64,000 nt of DNA from Mycobacterium sp. 141 (GCF_000382405.1 NZ_KB908257.1:248001-312000), one strand, 5' to 3'; positions 35,181-44,495 are shown, counted from the first letter of the stretch. The notes: generated by a model not told the origin, from the letters alone. Made by a program: numbers and translations.

Positions 35181-35696
35181 ATGGTTTCCGTGAAAACCAA
35201 GCTCGCGCTGGTCGACGACATCACCGCACTGATCGGCGCAGTCGGAGACAAGTTCGACGACGGCGACGACGGCGATGCCGAGCGCGATTTCATGGCGGAG
35301 CGGTGCCCCGCTCGGCTGGACCGCGCAGTGCGGGATCTGCCCACGTTGAGCATGCACCTGCTGGCCGATATCGCTGACGGGCCCGTCAGTGTGGTCGGGT
35401 TGGCGGGACGGTCGGGCAGGCTCAAGGGCACGGTGTCCAAACATGTTCAGCGGTTGGTGGCCGCCGGGCTGGTAGCGCGAGACCCAATTCCCGGCAACCG
35501 CAAAGAGATCGAGCTCAGCCTTACTGCAGACGGCGAGCTGGTGGTTGAAGTGCACCGCCAACTGCATGCCGAAATGGATTCCGGCTGGCGCGATTTCCTG
35601 CTGCGCTACAGCAGCGCCGAGCTACAGGTGCTGACCAAGGTGCTCGGCGACCTGGCTGCCGCCCGTAAAATCGGTGTCCGGTTGGTACCGGGTTGA
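35181..35696 (+). CDS. MarR-family transcriptional regulator
   Basis: The 171-residue protein has a winged helix around residues 55-115 (LTLSMHLLADIADG-like, then VVGLAGRSGRLKGTVSKHVQ, RLVAAGLVARDPIPGNRKEI, ELSLTADG). An acidic insert DDGDDGDAERD lies near residue 25. It is divergent from the oxidoreductase it probably represses. ATG 35181 overlaps operator 2; GTG 35190 is an alternative start. TGAGAT 6 nt upstream may serve as a leaderless -10. Confidence 0.85.
   Translation: MVSVKTKLALVDDITALIGAVGDKFDDGDDGDAERDFMAERCPARLDRAVRDLPTLSMHLLADIADGPVSVVGLAGRSGRLKGTVSKHVQRLVAAGLVARDPIPGNRKEIELSLTADGELVVEVHRQLHAEMDSGWRDFLLRYSSAELQVLTKVLGDLAAARKIGVRLVPG
35183..35198. promoter_or_regulatory. Operator 2, overlapping the marR start codon
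   Basis: GGTTTCCGTGAAAACC is an inverted repeat with GTTTC/GAAAAC arms like operator 1. It covers codons 1-6 of marR, so bound repressor would block its own transcription just after the start. Confidence 0.5.
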
Positions 35697-35702
35697 CACC
35701 GA

Positions 35703-36368
35703 CTACCGTTGTGCGATGGCCTCGCCGTCCGGATAAACACCGGTGACTTGGAAGATCACCCGGCGAGCGACCTCGACGGCGTGGTCGGCGAAGCGCTCGT
35801 AGAACCGGCTCAACAACGTCACGTCGACGGCCGCGGTCACACCGTACTTCCAGTCCCGGTCCATCAACACGGTGAACAGGTGACGGTGCAGATCGTCCAT
35901 CGCATCGTCTTCCTCCTGGATCCTGGCCGCCTTCTCCGGATCCCGGGTGATCAGCACCTCGCGCGCGGCATGGCCCAATTCCACGGCCACCCGTCCCATC
36001 TCGGCGAAGTAGCCGTTGACCTCCTCGGGCAGGGCATGCTGCGGATGGCGCCGCCGGGCGATCTTGGCGACGTGCAGCGCCAGCGCGCCCATGCGGTCGA
36101 CGTCGGCCACGATCTGGATCGAGCCCACCACCGAACGCAGATCACCGGCGACCGGGGCCTGCAGGGCCAACAACACGAATGCGGATTCCTCGGCCCGCGT
36201 GCTCAACGCGGAAATCTGGTCGTGATCGGTGATGACCTGCTCAGCCAGAACCAGATCGGCCTGCAGCAGCGCCTGGGTGGCGCGCTCCATCGCAGTACCC
36301 GCAAGATCACACATCGCGCCGAGCTGGTGGGTGAGGGAATCCAACTGTTCGTGGTACTGGGTGCGCAT
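35703..36368 (-). CDS. phoY2: PhoU-family phosphate signalling protein PhoY
   Basis: The 221-residue protein consists of two PhoU three-helix repeats with the E/DxxxD metal-binding patterns ([20 protein letters not shown], and [16 protein letters not shown]). It relays PstSCAB status to SenX3-RegX3; M. tuberculosis PhoY2 (Rv0821c) is also linked to drug tolerance. The start [12 protein letters not shown] is typical. It lies on the opposite strand from pst, convergent with marR (6 bp between stops). Confidence 0.93.
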   Translation of the reverse strand: MRTQYHEQLDSLTHQLGAMCDLAGTAMERATQALLQADLVLAEQVITDHDQISALSTRAEESAFVLLALQAPVAGDLRSVVGSIQIVADVDRMGALALHVAKIARRRHPQHALPEEVNGYFAEMGRVAVELGHAAREVLITRDPEKAARIQEEDDAMDDLHRHLFTVLMDRDWKYGVTAAVDVTLLSRFYERFADHAVEVARRVIFQVTGVYPDGEAIAQR

Positions 36369-36440
36369 GCGACAAGATTAGGCGGTCAGGCGCCAGGTCG
36401 TCACGACGCTCCCGGTGAACGGAGGGTGAATGGCGCCCGA

Positions 36441-38618
36441 TTATTCACAGGTGGTGTCGGCAGCGTTGGTGACGGCCAGGTCGGGGGGAAGCTCGGTGTG
36501 AACGGTGCTGGTGCCGTGCACCACGTTCACCTGCACCTCTGAACCGCTCGGTGTGGGCGCGTTCACGTTGTGGAAGTCGGAGCCCAGTACCACCCGCACG
36601 ACGCTGCCCATGCCGCTCACGCGTTCGATCGTCGGGTTGGAGAACGAAGATGCGACCGTGGCAGCGGCCTGCTCGTTACCGGGGGAGAAGAACACCGTGG
36701 TGGCTGACAGCGCCTCTGGGTAGTCGTCCGGGCTCGACACGTTGAAGCCGTGCTGCTGCAGCTCCTCGGCTGCGGTGGCGGCGAGTCCGTCGGCGCCGGT
36801 CGAGTTCGACACGCGCACGGTGATGTCCTGCGGGTCGGTCGTGACAGCGTTGACGAGTTCGGCGGGAGCGGGGTCGGCCGCGGGTGCCGGTGCCTCGGTC
36901 TGTGGGGCCTCGGACGACTGGGCGGCCGAGGTGCTCGACGGCGTGCTGCCCGGGACCGGGGTGTTGTCGGGGTTCTTCTCACCCGGCAGCGGGTCGTCGT
37001 TGATGATCGCGTCGAACAACGCCCGCATGCCGTCGGTGCGCGGGGTCTCGTTGCCGCTCTCGTCGGCGTATCCGACCGTGGGCACCGTCACGAAGCTGAT
37101 CCGCCCGGCGTTGACGCCCTGCACTGACTGGCCCAGGTCGACGAGATCCTTGGTCTTGATGTTGTCGACGTAGCTGTCGGCGATGAACATGTTGACGACA
37201 TTGTTCAGCTTGCTCAGCGAGAAGAAGGTGTCCTTGGAGATCAGCGAACGCAGCAACGAGGACAGGAACAGCTGCTGGCGTTTGATGCGGCCGTAGTCAC
37301 CGTTGAACTCGGTAGTCACCTGGCGCGCACGCACGTAGTTCAACGCGGTGTGGCCGTCGACGGTTTGACGCCCGGCGTTGGCCAGCACGGTACCCAGTTC
37401 GTAGTCCTCCAGCGGAGTGGTGCTACACACCTCGACACCGCCGAGTGCGTCGACCATCTTGGAGAACCCGGCGAAGTCGACGGCCATGAACCGGGTGATG
37501 GACAGGCCGGACAGCTTCTGGATCTCCTTCACCAGACATTTGGGGCCGCCGAAGGCGAACGCCGAGTTGATCTTGGTCTCGGTATATACCTCGTCCGGAC
37601 CGTAGGTGCCGGTGTCCTTGTCGTAGATAGGGCCGTACGCCGAAGTCTCGGGATTCCATGGCTCGCATTTGATCGGCGTGATCGCCAGGTCCCGGGGGAA
37701 CGAGACGGCGACCACGCGTTTGCGGTTGGCCGGGATGTTCACCAGCATGATCGTGTCCGAGCGGGCACCGTCCGCGTCTTCGGTGTCGCCCGCGCCCATC
37801 TGGGCGTTGTCGCCGAACCGGCTGTCGATACCGACGATCAGGAAGTTCTCGTCGCCGAATTGGGCGTTGGGGTCGAGGATGTCGCGGGAATTCGGGTCGA
37901 GCGCCGAGACTTTGTTGAGCATGTTGTTCTTCGACGACTGCCACTGCCACGCGCTGCCGGTCAGCACCAGTGCGAGTACTGCCAGCAGCGCAGCGACGGC
38001 ACGGCCGGCCAGCATCACTCTATGGTGGCGCGCAGGCGCCGGCTCGATGATCTCCGTCAACGGATCTCGATCGATCGGACGGCCGACTGCGCGCATCGGG
38101 GGCACATGACCTGCCCGCCAGAAGTGACGTGCCGGTGCGGGCAAGCGAGGGTGATCGTGGGTCGCGGCGGGCTTGACCGCGGTGTCCGTAAGGTCTCCGC
38201 GATCCGGCGAGGCGTCGGCGTAGACCGGGTCTTCGGCGTAGGCCGGGTCCGCAGCCGCCGTGTCGTCCGGGACGTCGTGCACGCCCTCGATCACCTCGGT
38301 GGGGTCGGGCCGTTGCGGCCCGGGAAGAGGTTCGGGGTCCGGCTCCGGGGCGGCGCGATGGCGCGACCGGCGCGGGGCCGGTACGTCGTCGGTGCGCGAC
38401 ATCCGCGCGATGAGGTCGGCGACGGTGACCCCGTCGGCGTGGCTACCGGTCGGCTCGCCGGGCGCCGGAGCGGGGTCGACCACATGATCTGCATGATCTG
38501 CGCGCTCCCACGGCGCGGCGCCTGGCAATGGCAGCGGGGATCGGGTAAGCCATTGATTGTCGTCGGCGTCTTGTGCGTGTCGCCGACGACCAGGAGTGGC
38601 GTTGTCGCCGTCACTCAA
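36441..38618 (-). CDS. LytR-CpsA-Psr family cell-wall ligase (Rv0822c type)
   Basis: The 725-residue protein has a long Pro/Asp/Arg-rich cytosolic N-terminus (1-198), one TM helix (about 201-222), an LCP domain with DGARSDTIMLVNI, VSFPRDLAI, KINSAFAFGG and YGRIKRQQLFLSSLL, a Pro/Ala/Ser linker (about 560-600) and a LytR_C domain (IT VRVSNSTGADGLA). LCP proteins attach arabinogalactan or related polymers to peptidoglycan. The TTG start at 38618 is the first in frame; a later start is possible. Confidence 0.9.
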   Translation of the reverse strand: MSDGDNATPGRRRHAQDADDNQWLTRSPLPLPGAAPWERADHADHVVDPAPAPGEPTGSHADGVTVADLIARMSRTDDVPAPRRSRHRAAPEPDPEPLPGPQRPDPTEVIEGVHDVPDDTAAADPAYAEDPVYADASPDRGDLTDTAVKPAATHDHPRLPAPARHFWRAGHVPPMRAVGRPIDRDPLTEIIEPAPARHHRVMLAGRAVAALLAVLALVLTGSAWQWQSSKNNMLNKVSALDPNSRDILDPNAQFGDENFLIVGIDSRFGDNAQMGAGDTEDADGARSDTIMLVNIPANRKRVVAVSFPRDLAITPIKCEPWNPETSAYGPIYDKDTGTYGPDEVYTETKINSAFAFGGPKCLVKEIQKLSGLSITRFMAVDFAGFSKMVDALGGVEVCSTTPLEDYELGTVLANAGRQTVDGHTALNYVRARQVTTEFNGDYGRIKRQQLFLSSLLRSLISKDTFFSLSKLNNVVNMFIADSYVDNIKTKDLVDLGQSVQGVNAGRISFVTVPTVGYADESGNETPRTDGMRALFDAIINDDPLPGEKNPDNTPVPGSTPSSTSAAQSSEAPQTEAPAPAADPAPAELVNAVTTDPQDITVRVSNSTGADGLAATAAEELQQHGFNVSSPDDYPEALSATTVFFSPGNEQAAATVASSFSNPTIERVSGMGSVVRVVLGSDFHNVNAPTPSGSEVQVNVVHGTSTVHTELPPDLAVTNAADTTCE

Positions 38619-38826
38619 TGTTCTACCGGCCTCCGACTCGGTGGGCGTGCGCGTCGGTGCGCATCAATCTTCCGGGGCGCGTTGAGCGTCCCTAGCAGCA
38701 ATAAGCGTGGTTGCGATCCTCGCCGCCGGCCACGACCGAACCCCCATCGTAACGAGGCGGCCCGGGTGTCGGCCAGCCAGAGAAGATGACGGACTCATCT
38801 CGAAACCGGGCCGGATCGGCCACCGG

Positions 38827-39960
38827 TCAGCCCCCGGAGTGCATCACGTCAGCGCCGAAGGGCACCGCGCAGTCGTCGGGGTCATCAAGCCAGCCCTCTG
38901 GTAGTGACACCGACGCCGCAGAGCCCTGACGGCCGCGAGGGCCGGTCGCCGCGTCCGGAAATGCGGTGTCGCCGTCCAGCTGGCAGAGCAACTCGTCGAG
39001 TTCGGCCCGGGTCTTCACCAGAGCCAGCCCGCGGCGCAGGTCCGCGCCTGCCGGGAAGCCGTGCAGATACCAGGCCACGTGCTTGCGGATGTCTCGCATG
39101 CCCTTGTCTTCGCCGAAGTGCTCGCTGAGCAGCTCGCCGTGGCGGCGGACGATGTCGGCGACCTCGCCCAGGGTCGGCGGAGTCGGTGCGGGCCGTCCGG
39201 TGAACGCCGCGGACAACTCGGCGAACAACCAGGGTCGGCCCAGGCAGCCACGACCGATGACGACACCGTCGCAGCCGGTGGCCGCCATCATCGCCAGCGC
39301 GTCGTCGGCTTCGAAGATGTCTCCGTTGCCCAGTACGGGAATGCCGGTGACATGGGCTTTGAGGGCGGCGATCTGCTCCCAGTCGGCGGTGCCTGAGTAG
39401 CGCTGCGCCGCGGTGCGGGCGTGCAGTGCGACGGCGGCCGCGCCTTCTTCGGCGGCGATCCGGCCGGCGTCAAGGTGGGTGTGATGCGCGTCGTCGATGC
39501 CGATCCGGAACTTGACGGTCACCGGGATATCGGTGCCTTTCGTCGCCGCCACTGCAGCTCCAATGATCTGCCCGAACAGCCGCCGCTTGTACGGCAGCGC
39601 CGAGCCGCCGCCGCGCTTGGTGACTTTGGGCACCGGGCAGCCGAAGTTCATGTCGATGTGGTCGGCCAGCCCCTCGGCGGCGATCATCCTGGCCGCCCGG
39701 AACGTGGTCTCCGGGTCCACTGTGTAGAGCTGCAACGACCGCGGCGACTCGTCGGGAGCGAACGTCGTCATGTGCATGGTGACGGGATGTCGCTCGACCA
39801 GAGCGCGGGCGGTGACCATCTCGCAGACATACAGGCCGCTGACGGTGCCGGCGCGGGCCACCTCCAACTCACGGCACAACGTGCGGAACGCGACATTGGT
39901 CACACCCGCCATGGGTGCGAGCACGACGGGGCTGGGCAACGCGAACGGCCCGATCCGCAA
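38827..39960 (-). CDS. dus: tRNA-dihydrouridine synthase (DusB type)
   Basis: The 377-residue flavoenzyme reduces uridine in tRNA D-loops. Family motifs are PMAGVTNVAFRTLCRE, the catalytic HIDMNFGCPVPKVTKRGGGS (Cys in GCP), VTVKFRIGIDDAH and GVVIGRGCLGRPWLF (FMN phosphate site). A C-terminal helical domain and a variable tail follow. It starts 29 bp after the desA1 stop, so both are probably co-transcribed. Confidence 0.94.
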   Translation of the reverse strand: MRIGPFALPSPVVLAPMAGVTNVAFRTLCRELEVARAGTVSGLYVCEMVTARALVERHPVTMHMTTFAPDESPRSLQLYTVDPETTFRAARMIAAEGLADHIDMNFGCPVPKVTKRGGGSALPYKRRLFGQIIGAAVAATKGTDIPVTVKFRIGIDDAHHTHLDAGRIAAEEGAAAVALHARTAAQRYSGTADWEQIAALKAHVTGIPVLGNGDIFEADDALAMMAATGCDGVVIGRGCLGRPWLFAELSAAFTGRPAPTPPTLGEVADIVRRHGELLSEHFGEDKGMRDIRKHVAWYLHGFPAGADLRRGLALVKTRAELDELLCQLDGDTAFPDAATGPRGRQGSAASVSLPEGWLDDPDDCAVPFGADVMHSGG

Positions 39961-39989
39961 TTGGGATCGGGCCGACGCTTCCGGCGGGT

Positions 39990-40994
39990 TTACGACGACG
40001 CCGATGACGACACCAGGAGGTTCTTCATCGCCTTCTTCTCGGCCATCTTGCGCTCACGCTCCAGGCGGCGCTCCTTGGCGACCTCGAACTTCTCGCAGGC
40101 GTCTTCCAACTCCTGGACCAGCCGGCCCAGGTCGTCGCGTAGCCGAGCGCCCTCTCCCGTGAAGTCCTCACGCTCGAAGATGCGCCACTTCTTGAGCACC
40201 GGCATCACGACGTCGTCGAGGTGGATCCGCGGATCGTAGACGCCGCCGACGGCGATCACCACGGCCTTGCGGCGGAAGTCCGGCACCGTATAACCAGGCA
40301 TCTTGAAGTTGTCCAGCACGCGGTGCAGCGAGGCCATCGCCTGGTTGGGGCAGATGTCCAGACCCGCGGCGCTGACATCGCGGTAGAAGATCATGTGCAG
40401 GTTCTCGTCGCCGGAGATGCGCTGCAGCAGCTGGTCGGCGATGGGGTCGTCACATGCCTTGCCGGTGTTGCGGTGCGACACCCGGGTGGCGAGTTCCTGG
40501 AACGTCACGTAGATGACCGAGTCGAACAGGCTCTCCGCGAACAGGTCGCCCTGCTGGTTCTGACCCGGGGAGAATCCGCGGGTGACCTGCTCGAGGCGCA
40601 GCTCCTCGAGCTCCACCGGGTCGACGGCGCGGGTCACGACGAGATAGTCGCGCAGTGCGATGCCGTGGCGGTTCTCCTCGGCGGTCCAGCGGTTGACCCA
40701 TTGACCCCAAGCACCGTCCATACCCATATTCATCGCGATCTCGCGATGGTAGGACGGCAGGTTGTCCTCGGTCAGCAGGTTCTGGACCATTGAGGTCTGC
40801 GCGACCTCGGAAAGCTTGGACTGGCCGGGTTCCCAGTCTTGACCGCCGAGTGCGTAGTAGTTCTTGCCGTCGGACCATGGGATGTAGTCGTGAGGATTCC
40901 AGTCCTTACGCATCCGCATGTGCCGGTTGATGGCTGTCTCGACGACAGGCTCGAGCTCGTGTAGGAGCTGCAGGTCGGTCATTTCCTTCGACAT
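39990..40994 (-). CDS. desA1: Acyl-ACP desaturase DesA1
   Basis: The 334-residue soluble di-iron enzyme introduces a double bond into acyl-ACP for unsaturated fatty and mycolic acid synthesis. Both ExxH motifs are intact: EENRH (Glu107/His110) and DENLH (Glu197/His200), with supporting Glu85 and Glu167. A Lys/Glu-rich C-terminal helix (ERRLERERKMAEKKAMK) ends it. Matches Rv0824c. It is divergent from a secreted-protein gene across 190 bp that must hold its (MadR-type) regulation. Confidence 0.95.
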   Translation of the reverse strand: MSKEMTDLQLLHELEPVVETAINRHMRMRKDWNPHDYIPWSDGKNYYALGGQDWEPGQSKLSEVAQTSMVQNLLTEDNLPSYHREIAMNMGMDGAWGQWVNRWTAEENRHGIALRDYLVVTRAVDPVELEELRLEQVTRGFSPGQNQQGDLFAESLFDSVIYVTFQELATRVSHRNTGKACDDPIADQLLQRISGDENLHMIFYRDVSAAGLDICPNQAMASLHRVLDNFKMPGYTVPDFRRKAVVIAVGGVYDPRIHLDDVVMPVLKKWRIFEREDFTGEGARLRDDLGRLVQELEDACEKFEVAKERRLERERKMAEKKAMKNLLVSSSASS

Positions 40995-41103
40995 GTGCGT
41001 TGGCCTTCCTCGTCGCCGTCTGTCCGACTATCCGAGTTATCTGTACCCGTTGGTTGCACTCAATATATCTGTGTATCCCGGTGACATCAAGTTACTCCAC
41101 CTT

Positions 41104-41125
41104 GTGGCGCAGTGGCCTGCGCCAC
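41104..41125. promoter_or_regulatory. Palindrome in the desA1/secreted-protein intergenic region
   Basis: GTGGCGCAG-TGGC-CTGCGCCAC has perfect 9-bp arms. It is 110 bp from the desA1 start and 60 bp from the divergent GTG. It may be an operator or an mRNA stem. Confidence 0.4.
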
Positions 41126-41184
41126 GCGGCGGATAGCGGTAACATCCGTCAATACTTTTCAGTGGACTTGGAGGTACGGCACAG

Positions 41185-41649
41185 GTGAAGAAGCTTCTCG
41201 TCGTCGGGGCGGGCTCGGCCATCGCGGCTACGGCGGCCATGGCAACTGTCCTGCTCGGCGCCGGCGTTGCCGCTGCCGACGACTACGCCGGACAGACCTA
41301 CGCGGACGCCTCGTCGGCGGCCGGGGATGCGGGACTGACGGTCACGGTCGCAGCCCGCGTGGGTGACAGACTGTCGGAGGACGACTGCATCGTGACGCGG
41401 TCGCAGACTCCGCCCTTCACCAGCGCCGATGACGGTTCTCACCGCTCCGGTGAGGTCCAGTTCTACCTGAACTGCGAAGGCGCGTATGCGTCGGCCAACA
41501 AGCCCGGACCGTCAGTGGCCAGCCCGGAGGGGCGTGAAGCCAAGGCCGCCGACGACGCCGCGGCCGCGAAGGCTGCCGCCGAGCAGGAAGCGGAGTCGTC
41601 CTCGTCCGAGGAAGGCGAGCTGGCCGACGTCAGTACGCCTGACCAGTAA
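41185..41649 (+). CDS. Secreted small protein with PASTA-like core
   Basis: The 154-residue protein has a signal peptide (VKKLLVVGAGSAIAATAAMA onward, cleavage after GVAAA). It is followed by a PASTA-like segment (YAGQTYADASSAAGDAGLTV, DDCIVTRSQTPPF) with two cysteines, and an Ala/Glu/Ser-rich disordered tail (DDAAAAKAAAEQEAESSSSE). It is probably exported to the envelope. Its last bases almost abut the convergent TetR gene (4-bp gap). Confidence 0.7.
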   Translation: MKKLLVVGAGSAIAATAAMATVLLGAGVAAADDYAGQTYADASSAAGDAGLTVTVAARVGDRLSEDDCIVTRSQTPPFTSADDGSHRSGEVQFYLNCEGAYASANKPGPSVASPEGREAKAADDAAAAKAAAEQEAESSSSEEGELADVSTPDQ

Positions 41650-41653
41650 TCGG

Positions 41654-42238
41654 TCAGAAGCTGACTACGCGTCCGACGAGCATGTCGACGCAGTAGTCGA
41701 TGAACTGATCGCGGCTGACCGGCAGCCTGTTGTTGAGGTACGCGGTAAACAGCGCGGTCAAGGCACCGATCAGGCTCGTCGCCACCATGGTCTGACGGAC
41801 CGGATCGGTGATGCGGATGAGTCTCTGCTGCAGTAGATCGATGAAGTTCGGCATCCACTCCGCTCCTGACCGGGTCAGCACCGGCTCGGATTCCGGAGCC
41901 AGCAGCAACACGCGGCCGCGGGTGGGGTCGTCGACCATCAGGGCGACGAAGCGCTCCACCGCTTCGCGGGGCGTGGCCGCATTGCTCAACGCGGTCATTG
42001 CTGCTGCGCAGACGTCGTCATAGACCGCGCGCACGAATTCGTCACGGTCGGTGAAGCTCTCATAGAAGTAGCGTTCGGTCAGCGCTGCCTCCCGGCACAC
42101 TGCCCGCACGGTCAGTGCCGGGCCTGAGGCGCTTCCCAGCAATGTCACCCCCGCTGCAACGAGTTCGTCGCGACGCAACTCCGCACGTTTCCGCAACGGC
42201 ACGCCGGACCATCGGCGCGGGCGTTGACCGGATGGCAC
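41654..42238 (-). CDS. TetR-family regulator (Rv0825c position)
   Basis: The 194-residue protein has an N-terminal HTH (RAELRRDELVAAGVTLLGSA, TVRAVCREAALTERYFYESF) and helical effector domain. GTG 42238 with AGGAG five bases upstream is the best start. It is divergent from the MpaB-like gene, with an 18-bp palindrome between them, so it probably represses that gene and itself. Confidence 0.85.
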   Translation of the reverse strand: MPSGQRPRRWSGVPLRKRAELRRDELVAAGVTLLGSASGPALTVRAVCREAALTERYFYESFTDRDEFVRAVYDDVCAAAMTALSNAATPREAVERFVALMVDDPTRGRVLLLAPESEPVLTRSGAEWMPNFIDLLQQRLIRITDPVRQTMVATSLIGALTALFTAYLNNRLPVSRDQFIDYCVDMLVGRVVSF

Positions 42239-42258
42239 ATGGGCTCCTAGGCTCTTGG

Positions 42259-42276
42259 TGACAACATATGTAGTCA
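42259..42276. promoter_or_regulatory. Probable TetR operator
   Basis: TGACAACATATGTAGTCA is an imperfect palindrome (TGAC-N-ACATATGT-N-GTCA) lying between the divergent TetR and MpaB-like genes, 21 and 44 bp from their starts. Confidence 0.65.
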
Positions 42277-42319
42277 AAATCACATGCGGCCACCGTTTCT
42301 GCTGGCAGAAAGTCCACTT

Positions 42320-43318
42320 GTGACTCAAGATACGTCTGGGGCATGCCCGATGACCAGCGTCGCGGCGGGGTGTCCGATGGCGCCTGGAGGGTATGACGTA
42401 CCGCCCACCCCGCTGGGTCCCGATTCATTGACCTGGAAGTACTTCGGCGACTGGCGGGGCATGCTGCAGGGCCCGTGGGCCGGCTCCATGCAGAACATGC
42501 ACCCGCAACTCGGCGCGGCAGTCGAGGACCACTCGATCTTCTTCCAGGAGCGTTGGCCGAGGCTGCTGCGCTCGCTGTACCCGATCGGCGGGGTGGTCTT
42601 CGACGGCGACCGTGCTCCGCTGACCGCTGCTGAGGTGCGCGACTACCACGTCAACATCAAGGGTGTCGACGCGCAAGGGCGCCGGTATCACGCTTTGAAC
42701 CCCGACGTCTTCTACTGGGCGCATGCGACGTTCTTCGTCGGCACCATCATCGTGGCCGATCGGCTCGCGGGCGGTATCTCCGAGGCCGACAAGCGGCAGC
42801 TGTTCGAGGAGCACAAGCAGTGGTACTCGATGTACGGCATGAGCATGCGGCCGGTCCCCAAAACCTGGGAGGACTTCCAGGCCTATTGGGATCACATGTG
42901 CCGCAGTGTCTTGGAGAACAACAAGGCGGCCCGTGACGTGCTGGACCTGTCCGAGCTACCCAAGCCGCCGTTCGCGGCGAAGATGCCCGACTGGCTGTGG
43001 GCGCTGCAGCGCCGCTATATCGTGCAACCGCTGTTCGTCTGGTTCACCGTCGGTCTGTACGACCCCGCTGTGCGCGACCTGACGGGCTACACCTGGACCG
43101 ACCGCGACGAGCGCCGACACCGGTTGCTGGGCAAGACGATCGGCCACGTGTTCAAACTGGTGCCGAAGCGTTATCACTATCATCCGAGAGCCCGCGCCGG
43201 CTGGGATCGGGCGGCCGGACGTATCCCCGCGGATGCGCCGCTGGTGCACACCCCGGCTCGCAACCTGCCGCCGGTGGGCCACCGCGACAACGGGATGCAT
43301 TACAGCCCGGCCGTGTGA
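42320..43318 (+). CDS. DUF2236 / MpaB-family oxygenase-like protein (Rv0826 type)
   Basis: The 332-residue protein belongs to DUF2236 (ER-bound oxygenase MpaB/latex-clearing-protein relatives), a heme-binding fold. Seen are LTWKYFGDWRGML, YHALNPDVFYWAHATFFVGT, MSMRPVPKTWEDFQAYWD and FTVGLYDPAVRDLTGYTW. GTG 42320 (VTQDTSGACPMTSVAAGCPM) is preferred; an ATG at 42284 adds 12 residues. Substrate is unknown. Expression is probably controlled by the divergent TetR. Confidence 0.8.
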   Translation: MTQDTSGACPMTSVAAGCPMAPGGYDVPPTPLGPDSLTWKYFGDWRGMLQGPWAGSMQNMHPQLGAAVEDHSIFFQERWPRLLRSLYPIGGVVFDGDRAPLTAAEVRDYHVNIKGVDAQGRRYHALNPDVFYWAHATFFVGTIIVADRLAGGISEADKRQLFEEHKQWYSMYGMSMRPVPKTWEDFQAYWDHMCRSVLENNKAARDVLDLSELPKPPFAAKMPDWLWALQRRYIVQPLFVWFTVGLYDPAVRDLTGYTWTDRDERRHRLLGKTIGHVFKLVPKRYHYHPRARAGWDRAAGRIPADAPLVHTPARNLPPVGHRDNGMHYSPAV

Positions 43319-43331
43319 CCGATCGCGGCTG

Positions 43332-43727
43332 TCAGTGGCCTACCAGGGCGCGGTACTGCGGGCAGTAGACGTCGACCGCGCCCCAGATGAGGTTGACGGC
43401 TACGCCCTTCTGCAGACCGCTTGCGGTGAGCTGGCCGAGGATGCTGCGCACCGTGCGGGCGGGCTCGATCTTTCCTGCCGCGACCTTGTCGCAGATCCCG
43501 TGGCCTGCCTGGACGGCCTGTTCAGGGGATTCCACCGGGATATTGAGCTGCTTGACGATCTCGAGGAACCTGGTGTCGTCGGCCGTATCGGCATGGGCCG
43601 GTGCAACACCGAACGCCATGGCGACGACCAACGCGGCCGCGCTGACCGATGTGGCGATGGCCCGAGTGGGCCGTACGCGAAGGGGATCGGATTCGGCCAA
43701 GTGCCGCGAACCCCGCCGGGACAACAT
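43332..43727 (-). CDS. DUF732 secreted small protein
   Basis: The 131-residue protein has an Arg-rich signal peptide ending near APAHA-D and a mature DUF732 domain (TRFLEIVKQLNIPVESPEQA, GHGICDKVAAG, VYCPQYRALVG) with the conserved cysteine pair. Such proteins are common mycobacterial exports of unknown role. It is convergent with the MpaB-like gene. The 240 bp on its upstream side hold its promoter and the tRNA-Lys terminator. Confidence 0.8.
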   Translation of the reverse strand: MLSRRGSRHLAESDPLRVRPTRAIATSVSAAALVVAMAFGVAPAHADTADDTRFLEIVKQLNIPVESPEQAVQAGHGICDKVAAGKIEPARTVRSILGQLTASGLQKGVAVNLIWGAVDVYCPQYRALVGH

Positions 43728-43918
43728 AGCGCGCTCCTTCGGTTCAACTGCCGATCCTGGGGCTAAACCTTAACTGGTAACTGCCAGTGATCACGTAAGA
43801 GTGCTTTTAGTGCGCCTCGCATGCTCCTGTAACTGAACGGAAGTTTGCCAACCCTGGCTGAGCGGTGGGACTTAGGGCGCTGGGCACCGGCCTTCACCCT
43901 GACCCACACCTACTAGAC

Positions 43919-43946
43919 CGTAGAGGACACCCGACTGTCCTCTACG
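43919..43946 (-). terminator. Terminator hairpin of tRNA-Lys
   Basis: CGTAGAGGACA-CCCGAC-TGTCCTCTACG has perfect 11-bp arms and lies 22 bp beyond the 3' end of the leftward tRNA-Lys. Confidence 0.7.
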
Positions 43947-43967
43947 ACGAAAACACTGTCTGACCAG

Positions 43968-44040
43968 TGCCCCCAGTAGGGCTCGAACCTACGACCTGCG
44001 GATTAAAAGTCCGTAGCTCTACCAACTGAGCTATAGGGGC
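43968..44040 (-). tRNA. tRNA-Lys (TTT)
   Basis: A 73-nt cloverleaf on the minus strand: acceptor GCCCCTA/TGGGGGC, D-arm AGCTCAGTTGGTAGAGC, anticodon loop CTTTTAA (anticodon TTT), T-arm GGTTCGAGCC. Discriminator A. CCA is not encoded. Confidence 0.96.
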
Positions 44041-44196
44041 GCGGAGTGAAAGGATACTTGGTGCGAGCGACGGTGTCTGCCACCACCTACTTTGTGCCTG
44101 CGACCATTGGGTTTGAGGATTTGGGCATCCGTACCCTAAGCTATCGAAGCTCCCAACGGACAACGTCGTGAGTACCCCGGAGAGATTCGGATTTAG

Positions 44197-44269
44197 GCCC
44201 CCATCGTCTAGTGGCCTAGGACGCCGCCCTTTCACGGCGGTAGCACGGGTTCGAATCCCGTTGGGGGTA
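44197..44269 (+). tRNA. tRNA-Glu (TTC)
   Basis: A 73-nt cloverleaf: acceptor GCCCCCA/TGGGGGT (one G-U), anticodon loop CTTTCAC (anticodon TTC), T-loop GGTTCGAATCC. Discriminator A; CCA not encoded. It opens a three-tRNA rightward cluster. Confidence 0.96.
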
Positions 44270-44304
44270 CGCTACGCAGTAACGCGGAGCACGCAAGGAA
44301 GCAA

Positions 44305-44378
44305 GGCCCTGTGGCGCAGTTGGTTAGCGCGCCGCCCTGTCACGGCGGAGGTCGCGGGTTCAAGTCCCGTCAGGGTCG
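44305..44378 (+). tRNA. tRNA-Asp (GTC)
   Basis: A 74-nt cloverleaf: acceptor GGCCCTG/CAGGGTC, anticodon loop CTGTCAC (anticodon GTC), T-loop GGTTCAAGTCC, discriminator G as required for tRNA-Asp. It lies 35 bp after tRNA-Glu. Confidence 0.96.
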
Positions 44379-44421
44379 CCATCACGGCGAGGCATTTCGG
44401 TTGGAATGACCGACGCCTTCC

Positions 44422-44495
44422 GGCCAGGTAGCTCAGTTGGTACGAGCGTCCGCCTGAAAAGCGGAAGGTCGCCGGTTCGATCCCGGCCCTGGCCA
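44422..44495 (+). tRNA. tRNA-Phe (GAA)
   Basis: A 74-nt cloverleaf: acceptor GGCCAGG/CCTGGCC, anticodon loop CTGAAAA (anticodon GAA), T-loop GGTTCGATCC, discriminator A. It is the last of the rightward tRNA cluster. Confidence 0.96.
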
